Of a DNA stretch of 53,995 nt, positions 31,443 through 39,125 are shown piece after piece (the first letter of the stretch is position 1; every line of letters begins with the position of its first letter). The notes below the pieces were generated by a model. It worked only from the letters and a program-made list of their open reading frames with translations. It searched no databases and had not been told where the DNA came from. The DNA is from a virus. The stretch lies in the IMG/VR virus record IMGVR_UViG_3300013101_000012, positions 1 through 53,995 of that record. One strand, 5' to 3'. Position numbers and translations under genes: made by a program.

Positions 31443-31859
31443 ATGTCTAGAAACTTCTTCACCAAAGCTGAAAATATATTGGCCTTATACCTCCCAAGGT
31501 TTCTTAGGGTGGCACAATACTACCAAGGTTTGGAGATTAGATTACACAGATTTAAAGAGTCAGTGTACTCAGATGTTTATGGTAGACACTCACAAAAAGA
31601 GTGGAGAGAGCCTGAAGAACTGATCGGTGTGGTTACTGCTACAGGTTCTTACCCAGTATCGCCCTCATTTGCCCCCACATTTGAAGAAGGATATTTTTAT
31701 ACTACTGACAAAAGAGCTAATGTTGGTGATATAATCTCTATAAAGAGATTAGATTCCAAAGGAAGGAAGTTTACATTAGAATCAAAAGAAGCGGTTGGAT
31801 CAACCCAACAAGTTTGGGTGAAGTTTAGAATCACTCAAACAGAAGAATCTCTGATGTAA
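31443..31859 (+). CDS. Possible head-closure protein, 138 aa
   Basis: Starts two bases after the previous stop, with GAGG upstream. A helical, basic N-terminus (ENILALYLPRFLRVAQYYQG) is followed by a small beta domain (GDIISIKRLDSKGRKFTLES, TQQVWVKFRITQT). The size and fold type fit head-closure or adaptor proteins. Inference from position only. Confidence 0.5.
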   Translation: MSRNFFTKAENILALYLPRFLRVAQYYQGLEIRLHRFKESVYSDVYGRHSQKEWREPEELIGVVTATGSYPVSPSFAPTFEEGYFYTTDKRANVGDIISIKRLDSKGRKFTLESKEAVGSTQQVWVKFRITQTEESLM

Positions 31860-31869
31860 AAGGTTGGTT

Positions 31870-31923
31870 ATGAAGATAATTTGGAAATATAAGGTTGGTG
31901 CTTTGTTTAAGGTTTTTAGATGA
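31870..31923 (+). CDS. Possible 17-aa leader peptide
   Basis: ATG at 31870 follows AAAAGG; the peptide MKIIWKYKVGALFKVFR ends in TGA overlapping the ATG of the next tagged gene. It might couple translation. At this length chance is possible. Confidence 0.3.
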   Translation: MKIIWKYKVGALFKVFR

Positions 31924-32102
31924 GCGCGAGAGTTTTACTTAACCTGTTGGAAAACAACTATAAAAGAATAGAAATGCAAATAATTCAGAGGTTAGAGACT
32001 TTAAAAGGACGAGAACCACATCCTGATGATGCTCAAGAAGTGGAAAGATTAGAGAGAGAGTTATTTAAGATTAGAAAGATATTAGGAGATAATGTCATTT
32101 AA
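31920..32102 (+). CDS. Tagged coiled-coil protein, 60 aa
   Basis: The tag is MSARVLLNLLE, with a predicted cut after Glu11. The remaining 49 residues form two charged helices with heptad spacing (MQIIQRLETLKG, EVERLERELFKIRKIL). AAGG lies upstream. The start region TTTGTTTAAGG...ATGAGC is nearly duplicated before the next gene. Confidence 0.6.
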   Translation: MSARVLLNLLENNYKRIEMQIIQRLETLKGREPHPDDAQEVERLERELFKIRKILGDNVI

Positions 32103-32120
32103 TTTGTTTAAGGTGTTTGG

Positions 32121-32792
32121 ATGAGCTTAACAGATAAGTTTACCGTTGCGAATACTACTGTACTTGTCTTAGATGAGTTCATAAAAGTATTTAGAACAGA
32201 AATACCCCAGCTTCGGTTTGTTTATTCTCAAGACCCAGCAATTGGAAATACTTTAATCAAGTATATGGATGATAATCAGTTAAAAGAAAATGAAGAACCT
32301 AATATTTTTCCTCTCTTTTCTTTTAGAAGGGGACCATTAAGATGGACAGATATTGGGGGGCCTGGAAGAAGGCACTCAACCCAGATAGCGACAATGGTTC
32401 AAGAAGAGGAAAATCAGAGTTATGTCTATAGGACTCTTCATGGAGAATTTGATATTGATTTTGTTTATCTTGATTCAGGGGTTAACAGGTTAGAGGAATT
32501 TGAGATATTATATTTAGGTAACAAGGGAATGTCGCAAGAAAATGAGATTACTGTTCATATTAATGATGATTTAGAAGATTTTAAATATTATGCTAGATAT
32601 AATGAGTTAAGTGATTTTTTTCTCTCTAGAGAGAACCACCACTATCAGGGTGTTTCTGGAACAGTAACAGTTATGGGTTTCTACTTTATATTCCTACAAG
32701 CTGCTCCTTTTATCACTGAGATAAATCTTAGAGTAGAAAATTTCTGGAGCGAAGTCCTAGCTAAAACGACAATAAGGGGAATAATAAAATGA
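32121..32792 (+). CDS. Probable tail-completion/terminator protein, 223 aa
   Basis: It directly precedes the sheath gene. Alternating beta strands (LHGEFDIDFVYLDSG) and helices (TTVLVLDEFIKVFRTEIPQL) fit the fold of tail-terminator proteins such as T4 gp15, and the location between neck and sheath is the usual one. Proposed from position and fold impression; no diagnostic motif. Confidence 0.5.
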   Translation: MSLTDKFTVANTTVLVLDEFIKVFRTEIPQLRFVYSQDPAIGNTLIKYMDDNQLKENEEPNIFPLFSFRRGPLRWTDIGGPGRRHSTQIATMVQEEENQSYVYRTLHGEFDIDFVYLDSGVNRLEEFEILYLGNKGMSQENEITVHINDDLEDFKYYARYNELSDFFLSRENHHYQGVSGTVTVMGFYFIFLQAAPFITEINLRVENFWSEVLAKTTIRGIIK

Positions 32793-33037
32793 AAACAATT
32801 AGAACCAAAACAAAGTTGCGGGAGTATTACCAGGGTTCAGATAATGGTAAACGTAGAGTAGCTAAAAAAGTACCCAGGGGTTACTATATTACAAGCAGAT
32901 TAGATTACCCTGTTCGGATCAGTTATGGAGATAATACAATTATGATCCCTCCTAGATGCCGTAGGGGGTTAGTCAAAATAAAATCCATTAAAAAACTTGG
33001 GCCAATGCCTAAGAATGTCTTTGCGGTAGGAGAATAA
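32789..33037 (+). CDS. Small basic protein, 82 aa
   Basis: ATGA overlap with the previous gene, three bases before the sheath gene. The sequence is very basic and beta-like (KKVPRGYYITSRLDYPVRIS, NTIMIPPRCRRGLVKIKS), resembling a small barrel. Probably a neck or tail accessory; not recognised. Confidence 0.55.
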   Translation: MKTIRTKTKLREYYQGSDNGKRRVAKKVPRGYYITSRLDYPVRISYGDNTIMIPPRCRRGLVKIKSIKKLGPMPKNVFAVGE

Positions 33038-33040
33038 AAT

Positions 33041-36000
33041 ATGTCACAATCAGCAAAAGTAAATGTCAAAGAGATTGACCAAAGTGTTCGGGTAGCTAGT
33101 TTTCCGGGTCTTTACAACGCTATTGTAATTCCTGCATATAAAGGCCCAATAAATAAACCTGTGATGGTGACTTCGGAAAATCAGTTTTTACGGAATTTTA
33201 CTCCAAATAATACTGTTGAGGTGGGATATGATTTATCTTATTATTCTGCATTAACTGTCTTAGAAAACACAAATAGATTATGGGTAGTTCGTGCTGCTAA
33301 TGAAGCAATAGCTTCTGGGGCAACAATAAGATCAATTGATTCTTCTGTAGAGTCTTCCACTTGGGAAACTGGGATGGAAGATCCCGAAGATTATTTATTT
33401 GATCTTGCACCAGACACAGTAGCTACTACACAGCAAACAACTATTAAAACCCATGCAGATATCGTCATTCCAGCAGAGGCTGAGGTTACAAATATTGCGA
33501 CAACGCCAGATTTTGTAACACCAGCAACTTCAGAAATATGTACGCTAACCTGCCCCCCTGACACATCTAATAACTTAAATAGTAAGTATTTTAACATGGA
33601 GATTTTAACTCCGGGCCTGACCCTAGAAACTCTTGAGATTTTCTTTGATACAGATGGATCTGGGGTAGCTGTCGGGATTGCTGATAGGGCAATTAAAGTT
33701 GTTACTACTACTGATGCTACTGCTCCAGCCGTAGCCGCCGCTTTGGAAGCGGCATTAAACTCGGACAATGGCGGATTATCATTTAATGTAACTAGATCTG
33801 GTAGTGTCTGTACTGTTTTATACAACGAAGCAGGTAATGTTAAAGATGCTATAGACGTGGACTCAACAGTTGCCGTAATAGTTACCCAACAAGGTGTGGA
33901 CGATATTTCATCACTTGATGGGGGATTTTTCATTCTTCAGGAAAACGCTGGAACTGTAGGTTGTTGGTATAATATCTCAGGAAGTACTATTCCTCCCACA
34001 GGCGCGACTTCTACAAATAGGCAAATTGAGATAACTACAGTTAATGCAGGATCTTCTGCTGCTGAAATTTCTCAAGATACTGCTTCTGCTATCTTGTTAG
34101 ATGGGTCGTTTGAGGCCACAGGGTTTTCTAATATTATAACTATAACCAATCAAGATGTTGGTGATCTACCAAATGCGGTAGATGGGAACACAGGATTTAC
34201 CTTTACAATTCCCGTAGAAGGTAAAAATGCAGAGTCATCTCTTCAAGGGAAGGGTTTTGAAATTCAAGACAAAGATGGGTCTGTAGGTATCTGGATTGAT
34301 ATTTATCAAGAACAACAAATTACTAGAATCCAAACAGTAGCAGATATCCCTGGAGGTCCACCAGTACCAGAAGTTACTGACTTTAGTGTCACAGGGACTC
34401 CAGTGGCGGGGGAGTACTTTACTCTTTATGAATCTGGATTAGCCCCTAGAGATATTTATTATGCTGTTGACGGTGGAGTTATAACCCCACCTGCTACAGG
34501 CACAAGCACACCACTTAAAGTAGATGTTATGTCTTGGGATAACTCTGCGGATGTTGCTGCTAAAACTGCTGCTGTGATTGGTGCTGACGGTAGTTTTTCT
34601 GCTACTAACACAGCAGGGACGGCACAAGTAGATACTCTACAGGTAACTTTAAATGCTACTGCTTTATCTAACCTTTATTTTGTTTTAAACAATGGAACAG
34701 ACGATATTACTTTTTGGTATGACCTAGATGGAACAGGGACTGCCCCTGCTGTTAATGCCACAGAGGTAGCAATCGCAGTAGTTACAGGTGAAACTATAGC
34801 TCAAGTATTAGTATTAACGACAAGTGCGGTTGATGGTATGGCCCAGTTTGGTTGTACTGATGATGCTGTGAGTATTCTAACTATCACAATGACTCCAACA
34901 GGACCAGTTACTCACTCTATAGGTAATTCAACCTTTACATTAGCTAATACACTTCTCGGTGTTGCAGGCTCTACTACTCTTGAGGTCACTAATGCAATTG
35001 CCGGAGATGTTCCCGACGCTCTTGATGGTATCGGAGTAAATGGTACTGGTTTTATAATTACAGTCACTATTCAAGGCCAAAATACAACTTCACCAGCATC
35101 TCTAGAAGGTAGTTTTTTCTACCTTTATCAGGCAGCCACTGAGACTACACTGGAAGAAAAAATAGCTGTGTGGTTTCAATTTGGGACAACACCTACTCCT
35201 GCATTTGATGTAGATGTAAATAGACAAATTATTGTAACAACAGTTGCCCCTGGGGACTCTGATGTTGTTGTAGCCAACAAGCTGCAATCTACTCTAAACG
35301 CTGACAACTTTTTCAGTGCAAGTGTTCTCGGAAGCACTCTTCTTTGTACAAGTGATAATATTGGTAAAACTCTTGATGCCACAGATGTATCTACAGGGTT
35401 CACTATTGAAACTCAACAAGAGGGCGTAGAAACACCTCCTGCAATGCTTTTACTCGATAGATATATCGTTGTGAGAACATTAGCTGCAGGAGCTTCTGCA
35501 GATGAGGTAGCCGCAGGGATAGCCGTATCTATTCAAGCAGACGATGAATACACTGCTAGTTCAATATTAGATATCACAACTGTTTTAGATAATGTTGCTG
35601 GGCTTCGCCCAGGAGAAACTCTAGATATTGATTCTGGTTTTATTGTTTTAGTAGCAGTAGAAGGTCTAGATGATGTCACAGCAATAGACGAAGTATTTAT
35701 TCTTTACTCTAGCTCCCCTGGTAAGTGGGGTGACTCTGTTTCTTTTACCTTATTGAATTACCTTGATGATCCAGACCAAGTAAAAATCGAAGGGGCATTC
35801 CAGATAGATGTTTATTACGATATGGTTTTACTTGAGTCCTTTATTTGTTCTAGAGATATTGCTGCCATTGATGGGTTTGGTAGATCAATGTTCATTGAAA
35901 ATGTGCTTGAAGCATCCGGCTTCATCAGGGCCATGAACAATGAAGGGATTGATTATTCCATTACACCTAGAAGTCAAAGTGAAATAACACCTCTTGGAGG

Positions 36001-36709
36001 GGGTGATAATGGTTTTGCTGTAACTGATGGTGATATGATGATTGCCCTTGAATCTCTACAAAATCCAGATGATATCACTGTTAATGTTATTGTTGATGGT
36101 GGGAGAGCAACACCTGCTTGGGGCCAAGCTTTAAATACTTTTGCATCCAATAGGACAGATTGTATTGCAATGCTTTCTGTAGATTACGCTGCTGAAAACT
36201 CTACTGAGTATGTCACCGAGATTGTGAACTATAGAAAACTTGACCTTGCAATTAACTCTTCATACGCGGCTTTATATTCTTCTCATCTTTTAACTTACGA
36301 TAAGTTTAATGGCAGAGAACTTTATGTCTCTCCTGAGGCCTACGCTGCCCAGAGGTTAAATTTTACTGCTCAAATATTTGATCCTTGGTATCCTGCTGCT
36401 GGTAACACTAGAGGTGTTATTAATGTCTTGGACACTAAAATTAGATTCACAGAAGGTGAAAGAGATACTCTATATAATGTTAATATTAACCCAATAAAGT
36501 TTGACACTACTGGCGGGATTATTATTTGGGGACAAAAGACTCTTCAAACTAAACCATCGTCTCTTGATAGGGTTAACGTAAGGATGCTTTTAATTGTTAT
36601 TGAACCAGCGATTAAACGAGTTCTTCAAGACTTTTTATTTGAACTTAATGATATAACAACAAGAACAATTGTGTCTCTCTTATTTCTAATTACATGGACA
36701 CCATTCTAG
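33041..36709 (+). CDS. Tail sheath protein, enlarged, 3' frame broken
   Basis: The N-terminus (residues 1-125) matches gp18-type sheaths: VRVASFPGLYNAIVIPAYKG and LWVVRAANEAI. Core sheath sequence resumes near residue 887 (SSSPGKWGDSVSF) and includes PAAGNTRGVINVLD and FDTTGGIIIWGQKTL. Between them are about 760 residues of five to six tandem beta-rich domains of about 100 residues each, probably displayed outside the tail. The frame ends ITWTPF, out of register. The true C-terminus lies in the -1 frame (36685-36885). Losing one T at TTT (36683-36685) explains this; restored length is 1281. Confidence 0.88.
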   Translation: MSQSAKVNVKEIDQSVRVASFPGLYNAIVIPAYKGPINKPVMVTSENQFLRNFTPNNTVEVGYDLSYYSALTVLENTNRLWVVRAANEAIASGATIRSIDSSVESSTWETGMEDPEDYLFDLAPDTVATTQQTTIKTHADIVIPAEAEVTNIATTPDFVTPATSEICTLTCPPDTSNNLNSKYFNMEILTPGLTLETLEIFFDTDGSGVAVGIADRAIKVVTTTDATAPAVAAALEAALNSDNGGLSFNVTRSGSVCTVLYNEAGNVKDAIDVDSTVAVIVTQQGVDDISSLDGGFFILQENAGTVGCWYNISGSTIPPTGATSTNRQIEITTVNAGSSAAEISQDTASAILLDGSFEATGFSNIITITNQDVGDLPNAVDGNTGFTFTIPVEGKNAESSLQGKGFEIQDKDGSVGIWIDIYQEQQITRIQTVADIPGGPPVPEVTDFSVTGTPVAGEYFTLYESGLAPRDIYYAVDGGVITPPATGTSTPLKVDVMSWDNSADVAAKTAAVIGADGSFSATNTAGTAQVDTLQVTLNATALSNLYFVLNNGTDDITFWYDLDGTGTAPAVNATEVAIAVVTGETIAQVLVLTTSAVDGMAQFGCTDDAVSILTITMTPTGPVTHSIGNSTFTLANTLLGVAGSTTLEVTNAIAGDVPDALDGIGVNGTGFIITVTIQGQNTTSPASLEGSFFYLYQAATETTLEEKIAVWFQFGTTPTPAFDVDVNRQIIVTTVAPGDSDVVVANKLQSTLNADNFFSASVLGSTLLCTSDNIGKTLDATDVSTGFTIETQQEGVETPPAMLLLDRYIVVRTLAAGASADEVAAGIAVSIQADDEYTASSILDITTVLDNVAGLRPGETLDIDSGFIVLVAVEGLDDVTAIDEVFILYSSSPGKWGDSVSFTLLNYLDDPDQVKIEGAFQIDVYYDMVLLESFICSRDIAAIDGFGRSMFIENVLEASGFIRAMNNEGIDYSITPRSQSEITPLGGGDNGFAVTDGDMMIALESLQNPDDITVNVIVDGGRATPAWGQALNTFASNRTDCIAMLSVDYAAENSTEYVTEIVNYRKLDLAINSSYAALYSSHLLTYDKFNGRELYVSPEAYAAQRLNFTAQIFDPWYPAAGNTRGVINVLDTKIRFTEGERDTLYNVNINPIKFDTTGGIIIWGQKTLQTKPSSLDRVNVRMLLIVIEPAIKRVLQDFLFELNDITTRTIVSLLFLITWTPF

Positions 36710-36885
36710 CAAGAAGAGGTGTTGTTAATTATAAAGTTGTTTCAGATGAGACTAATAATCTTCCAACAGATGTTGATAATGGCATTTTAAATGTAGATTT
36801 ATTTGTCCAGCCCACTACCTCATTAGAGGAGATTAATTTGAGAGTCATTATAACTAATGCATCCATTGCGGTAGAGTCAACGTAA
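36685..36885 (+). CDS. C-terminal end of tail sheath, displaced frame
   Basis: Read from 36685, the -1 frame continues with SNYMDTILARRGVVNYKVV and SDETNNLPTDVDNG, the classic last domain of gp18-like sheaths (ARRG...DETNN...). A separate start at ATG 36694 has no ribosome site. It is therefore part of the sheath gene, separated by a one-base deletion, an assembly error or frameshifting. No canonical slippery heptamer is present at the joint. Confidence 0.85.
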   Translation, partial: SNYMDTILARRGVVNYKVVSDETNNLPTDVDNGILNVDLFVQPTTSLEEINLRVIITNASIAVEST

Positions 36886-36938
36886 TGAGCATAGGAGTTA
36901 AATATGCAAAAGAATAAGCAAATAACAGGAGTTAACTC

Positions 36939-37481
36939 ATGAGCCCTCGTCCGTCTATCACAGATGTCCGTAATATATCTAACTACACTGATATATACCG
37001 TTGGAACTTAATAATTTCATCTTTCCCTTTGTTAGGGAGTTTGGGTGGTGTTTTACCTTTTCCCAGTTCTAATGAGATTAATTTACGATGTGAGAGTCTT
37101 GTTATTCCAAAGATGCAAAACACAAAGATCGAAGTTAATATCAGAGGTCATAAAGTTTTCCAATCAGGAACAGCACAGTACACAAATACCATGCTATTGA
37201 CTATGGTTGATACTGTAGATCAAGTTGTGATGAATTTCATTAAAACTTGGCGTGAACTTGTTTGGCAGACTAGGACAGGGATTTCACAACCAAAATTACA
37301 GCAAGAAGCTACTATAATTCTTCACCAGTTGAACTCTCTAGATCAGCCGATTTATCAGTACACTTTGATAGGTTGTTTTCTAGAAGACTTCGATAATGGA
37401 TCGTTAACTAATGAGTCTAACGTAAGAAGACCTACTGTAACACTCAGCTATGATTATTATGATGACGGCCCTATCAGATAG
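36939..37481 (+). CDS. Tail tube protein, gp19-like, 180 aa
   Basis: AGGAG lies before the ATG. Size and position just after the sheath, the N-terminal YTDIYRWNLIIS strand, NEINLRCESLVIPKM, the GHKVFQSGTAQYTNTMLLT segment, and a final VTLSYDYYDDG identify the inner tube protein. It would form stacked hexamers through which DNA passes. It ends in Asp/Gly-rich residues as in related tubes. Confidence 0.82.
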   Translation: MSPRPSITDVRNISNYTDIYRWNLIISSFPLLGSLGGVLPFPSSNEINLRCESLVIPKMQNTKIEVNIRGHKVFQSGTAQYTNTMLLTMVDTVDQVVMNFIKTWRELVWQTRTGISQPKLQQEATIILHQLNSLDQPIYQYTLIGCFLEDFDNGSLTNESNVRRPTVTLSYDYYDDGPIR

Positions 37482-37524
37482 TGTGACTTTATTTTTTAAG
37501 ACCTATTAACATGGAGGTTATTTA

Positions 37525-38229
37525 ATGTCTTTACTACCTTCTTTTGGTGGGGCTGCAGCCGTTGGTTTGGCTCCAGTACTTAAACCAATAGGCAACTTAG
37601 ATGCTGGTAGGCTCCTCCGTAAAACTTTAGGCCTTGATAGATTCGGTATAGATCAAGTCAGAGAGATAGAATGGAGAAAGAGTTACCTCTGGAATTTTAA
37701 GTTTATTCAAACACCAAATAACCCAGTACCCACTAAACCTTTTGTTAACTTTATCCCAGCAGACACTATCAGAGAAACTGTGGCTACTTTAAGAGAAGAA
37801 ACTTTTGAGGTTCCTGGTGGGGTTATTGCTATTCCTAGAAAGGCGGACTTAAGAACTATAAGTCTTACTTATTATGATGATGAACCTAACACCTTATTTA
37901 ATTTTTTTAGATCTTGGTATAATAGCATACTGGGGGCGGGAGTAGTTGTCCCTTTATCCAGTGCTGTTAAGATGGTGACAATTAATAGATTAAATTCTTA
38001 TCAAGAAGTAATTGGAACTTCAGCTTATTGGGTGTTTCCAAAAGGTAATTTAGAGTGGGAAGGGAATTCTGCTTCTGAAGCTTCGAAGTATTCAGTGGAA
38101 TTGATAATTTGTTCTGAAGTTAAATGGACAGAAACATCCTCAGGAACAAACTGGAAAGCTGCACTTCAGGCCGGATACAGTTTTTTGAGTAATGCGTCTG
38201 GTAGTTTGTATCCAAAGATAATAAAGTAG
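37525..38229 (+). CDS. Second tail-tube-like protein, 234 aa
   Basis: GGAGG lies before the ATG. The body has the same plan as the tube protein (RKSYLWNFKFIQTPN, TFEVPGGVIAIPRKA, LRTISLTYYDDEPNTLFNFF) with an extra N-terminal hydrophobic segment. It could be a tube variant, a gp54-like tube initiator or a tube/baseplate adaptor. T4 gp54 is larger, so the exact assignment is open. Confidence 0.65.
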   Translation: MSLLPSFGGAAAVGLAPVLKPIGNLDAGRLLRKTLGLDRFGIDQVREIEWRKSYLWNFKFIQTPNNPVPTKPFVNFIPADTIRETVATLREETFEVPGGVIAIPRKADLRTISLTYYDDEPNTLFNFFRSWYNSILGAGVVVPLSSAVKMVTINRLNSYQEVIGTSAYWVFPKGNLEWEGNSASEASKYSVELIICSEVKWTETSSGTNWKAALQAGYSFLSNASGSLYPKIIK

Positions 38230-38233
38230 TTAC

Positions 38234-39019
38234 ATGAGCTTTCAACCTATAGTAGATCAAAAACAACAAATACAATCCCAAGCTCTCTCGAGTATTAATT
38301 TGACTTTAGAGGGCCTCCCAAGCAAGGGTAGAGCTTATCCTGATGGGGCAGAGGTTTCATATACTCCCTACACTTTTGGGGAAATAAAGAAAATCTCCCA
38401 ATCTAATGTATCAGAGCGAGAATATTTAGAGTTTGTTGTCTCTGGAATAAAGACCAATTTTGATCAACTATTAATTACAATCTCAGACCTTATGTATATA
38501 GGTCTTTTGAGAAAGATTTCATCTTTAGGAAAATCTAAGTTCAGTCTTAAGTCCAATTGTGTAAGTTGTAAGAAAGAAAATTCCATTGACTTCACTCTTG
38601 CTAATCTAGATTTTGATGATCTTGAAGTAGAGCTTCCTCTGATTTTTGATTTAGAAAGAGATAGTGGTCAAACCTATGAATTTCACTTTTCACCAGTAAC
38701 ATTAGGTGATTTTTATCATTTGATAGAGACAGACTTAAGTAGTGATATAATTGCTGTGTTGGCCAGTTGCTGTAGAAACATGGATTTTCAAGACTCTTAC
38801 GATATCTTTTCCAGCTTCACGTTAGCAGAAGCCGAGTACATGAACGAAGTTGACAAGTATTTATATCATGGGGTTAAGCCCTTACCCACAACCTGTGCTT
38901 TCTGCAAGAAAGAATTCAAAATAAACCTGGAGGTGGGCCAAACTTTGGTCTTACCGTTTCGTGGAGATAAAGAACCTCCTAAAGGCAGAATTCGCTTTGG
39001 CATACAAGCTAGGAATTAG
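38234..39019 (+). CDS. T4 gp26/gp51-type baseplate or tail assembly protein, 261 aa
   Basis: Two CxxC pairs (NCVSCKKENSIDF near residue 110 and TCAFCKKEFKINL near residue 219) make a zinc site as in the T4 base-plate assembly family. An N-terminal LTLEGLPSKGRAYPDGAEV segment is also typical. It precedes the tape measure, where tail-assembly chaperones lie. The last 31 codons overlap another open frame that runs on to 39122 (+1), which suggests a frameshifted longer form. Confidence 0.65.
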   Translation: MSFQPIVDQKQQIQSQALSSINLTLEGLPSKGRAYPDGAEVSYTPYTFGEIKKISQSNVSEREYLEFVVSGIKTNFDQLLITISDLMYIGLLRKISSLGKSKFSLKSNCVSCKKENSIDFTLANLDFDDLEVELPLIFDLERDSGQTYEFHFSPVTLGDFYHLIETDLSSDIIAVLASCCRNMDFQDSYDIFSSFTLAEAEYMNEVDKYLYHGVKPLPTTCAFCKKEFKINLEVGQTLVLPFRGDKEPPKGRIRFGIQARN

Positions 39020-39122
39020 CCCGTACCATTTAAATTTTTTAGACTTTCAAGAAGTTAATTATCTATGCGATGCTTTAAGTACAGCGTTAGAGAAAGAAAA
39101 GGAAGCTATATCTGGGAGATAG
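38925..39122 (+). CDS. Overlapping frame, possible frameshift extension of the chaperone
   Basis: In the +1 (equivalently -2) frame an open stretch overlaps the end of the 261-residue gene and ends three bases before the tape-measure ATG. Its visible part, AEFALAYKLGISPYHLNFL then DFQEVNYLCDALSTALEKEK, has the helical pattern of tail-chaperone T domains. There is no start codon with a ribosome site, so translation would need a shift within 38925-39016. CCTCCTAAAGG (38976-38986) is one candidate site. Confidence 0.45.
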   Translation, partial: TWRWAKLWSYRFVEIKNLLKAEFALAYKLGISPYHLNFLDFQEVNYLCDALSTALEKEKEAISGR

Positions 39123-39125
39123 TCG

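Noticed and set aside
33391-33933. 180-codon minus-strand frame within the sheath gene
   Set aside because: It is opposite a repetitive Thr/Ala/Asp-rich coding region, which creates open antisense frames by composition. No start signal or protein motif.
36694-36885. Independent 63-residue gene after the sheath
   Set aside because: Its sequence is the conserved sheath C-terminus, and its ATG has no ribosome site. It is annotated as the displaced end of the sheath gene.
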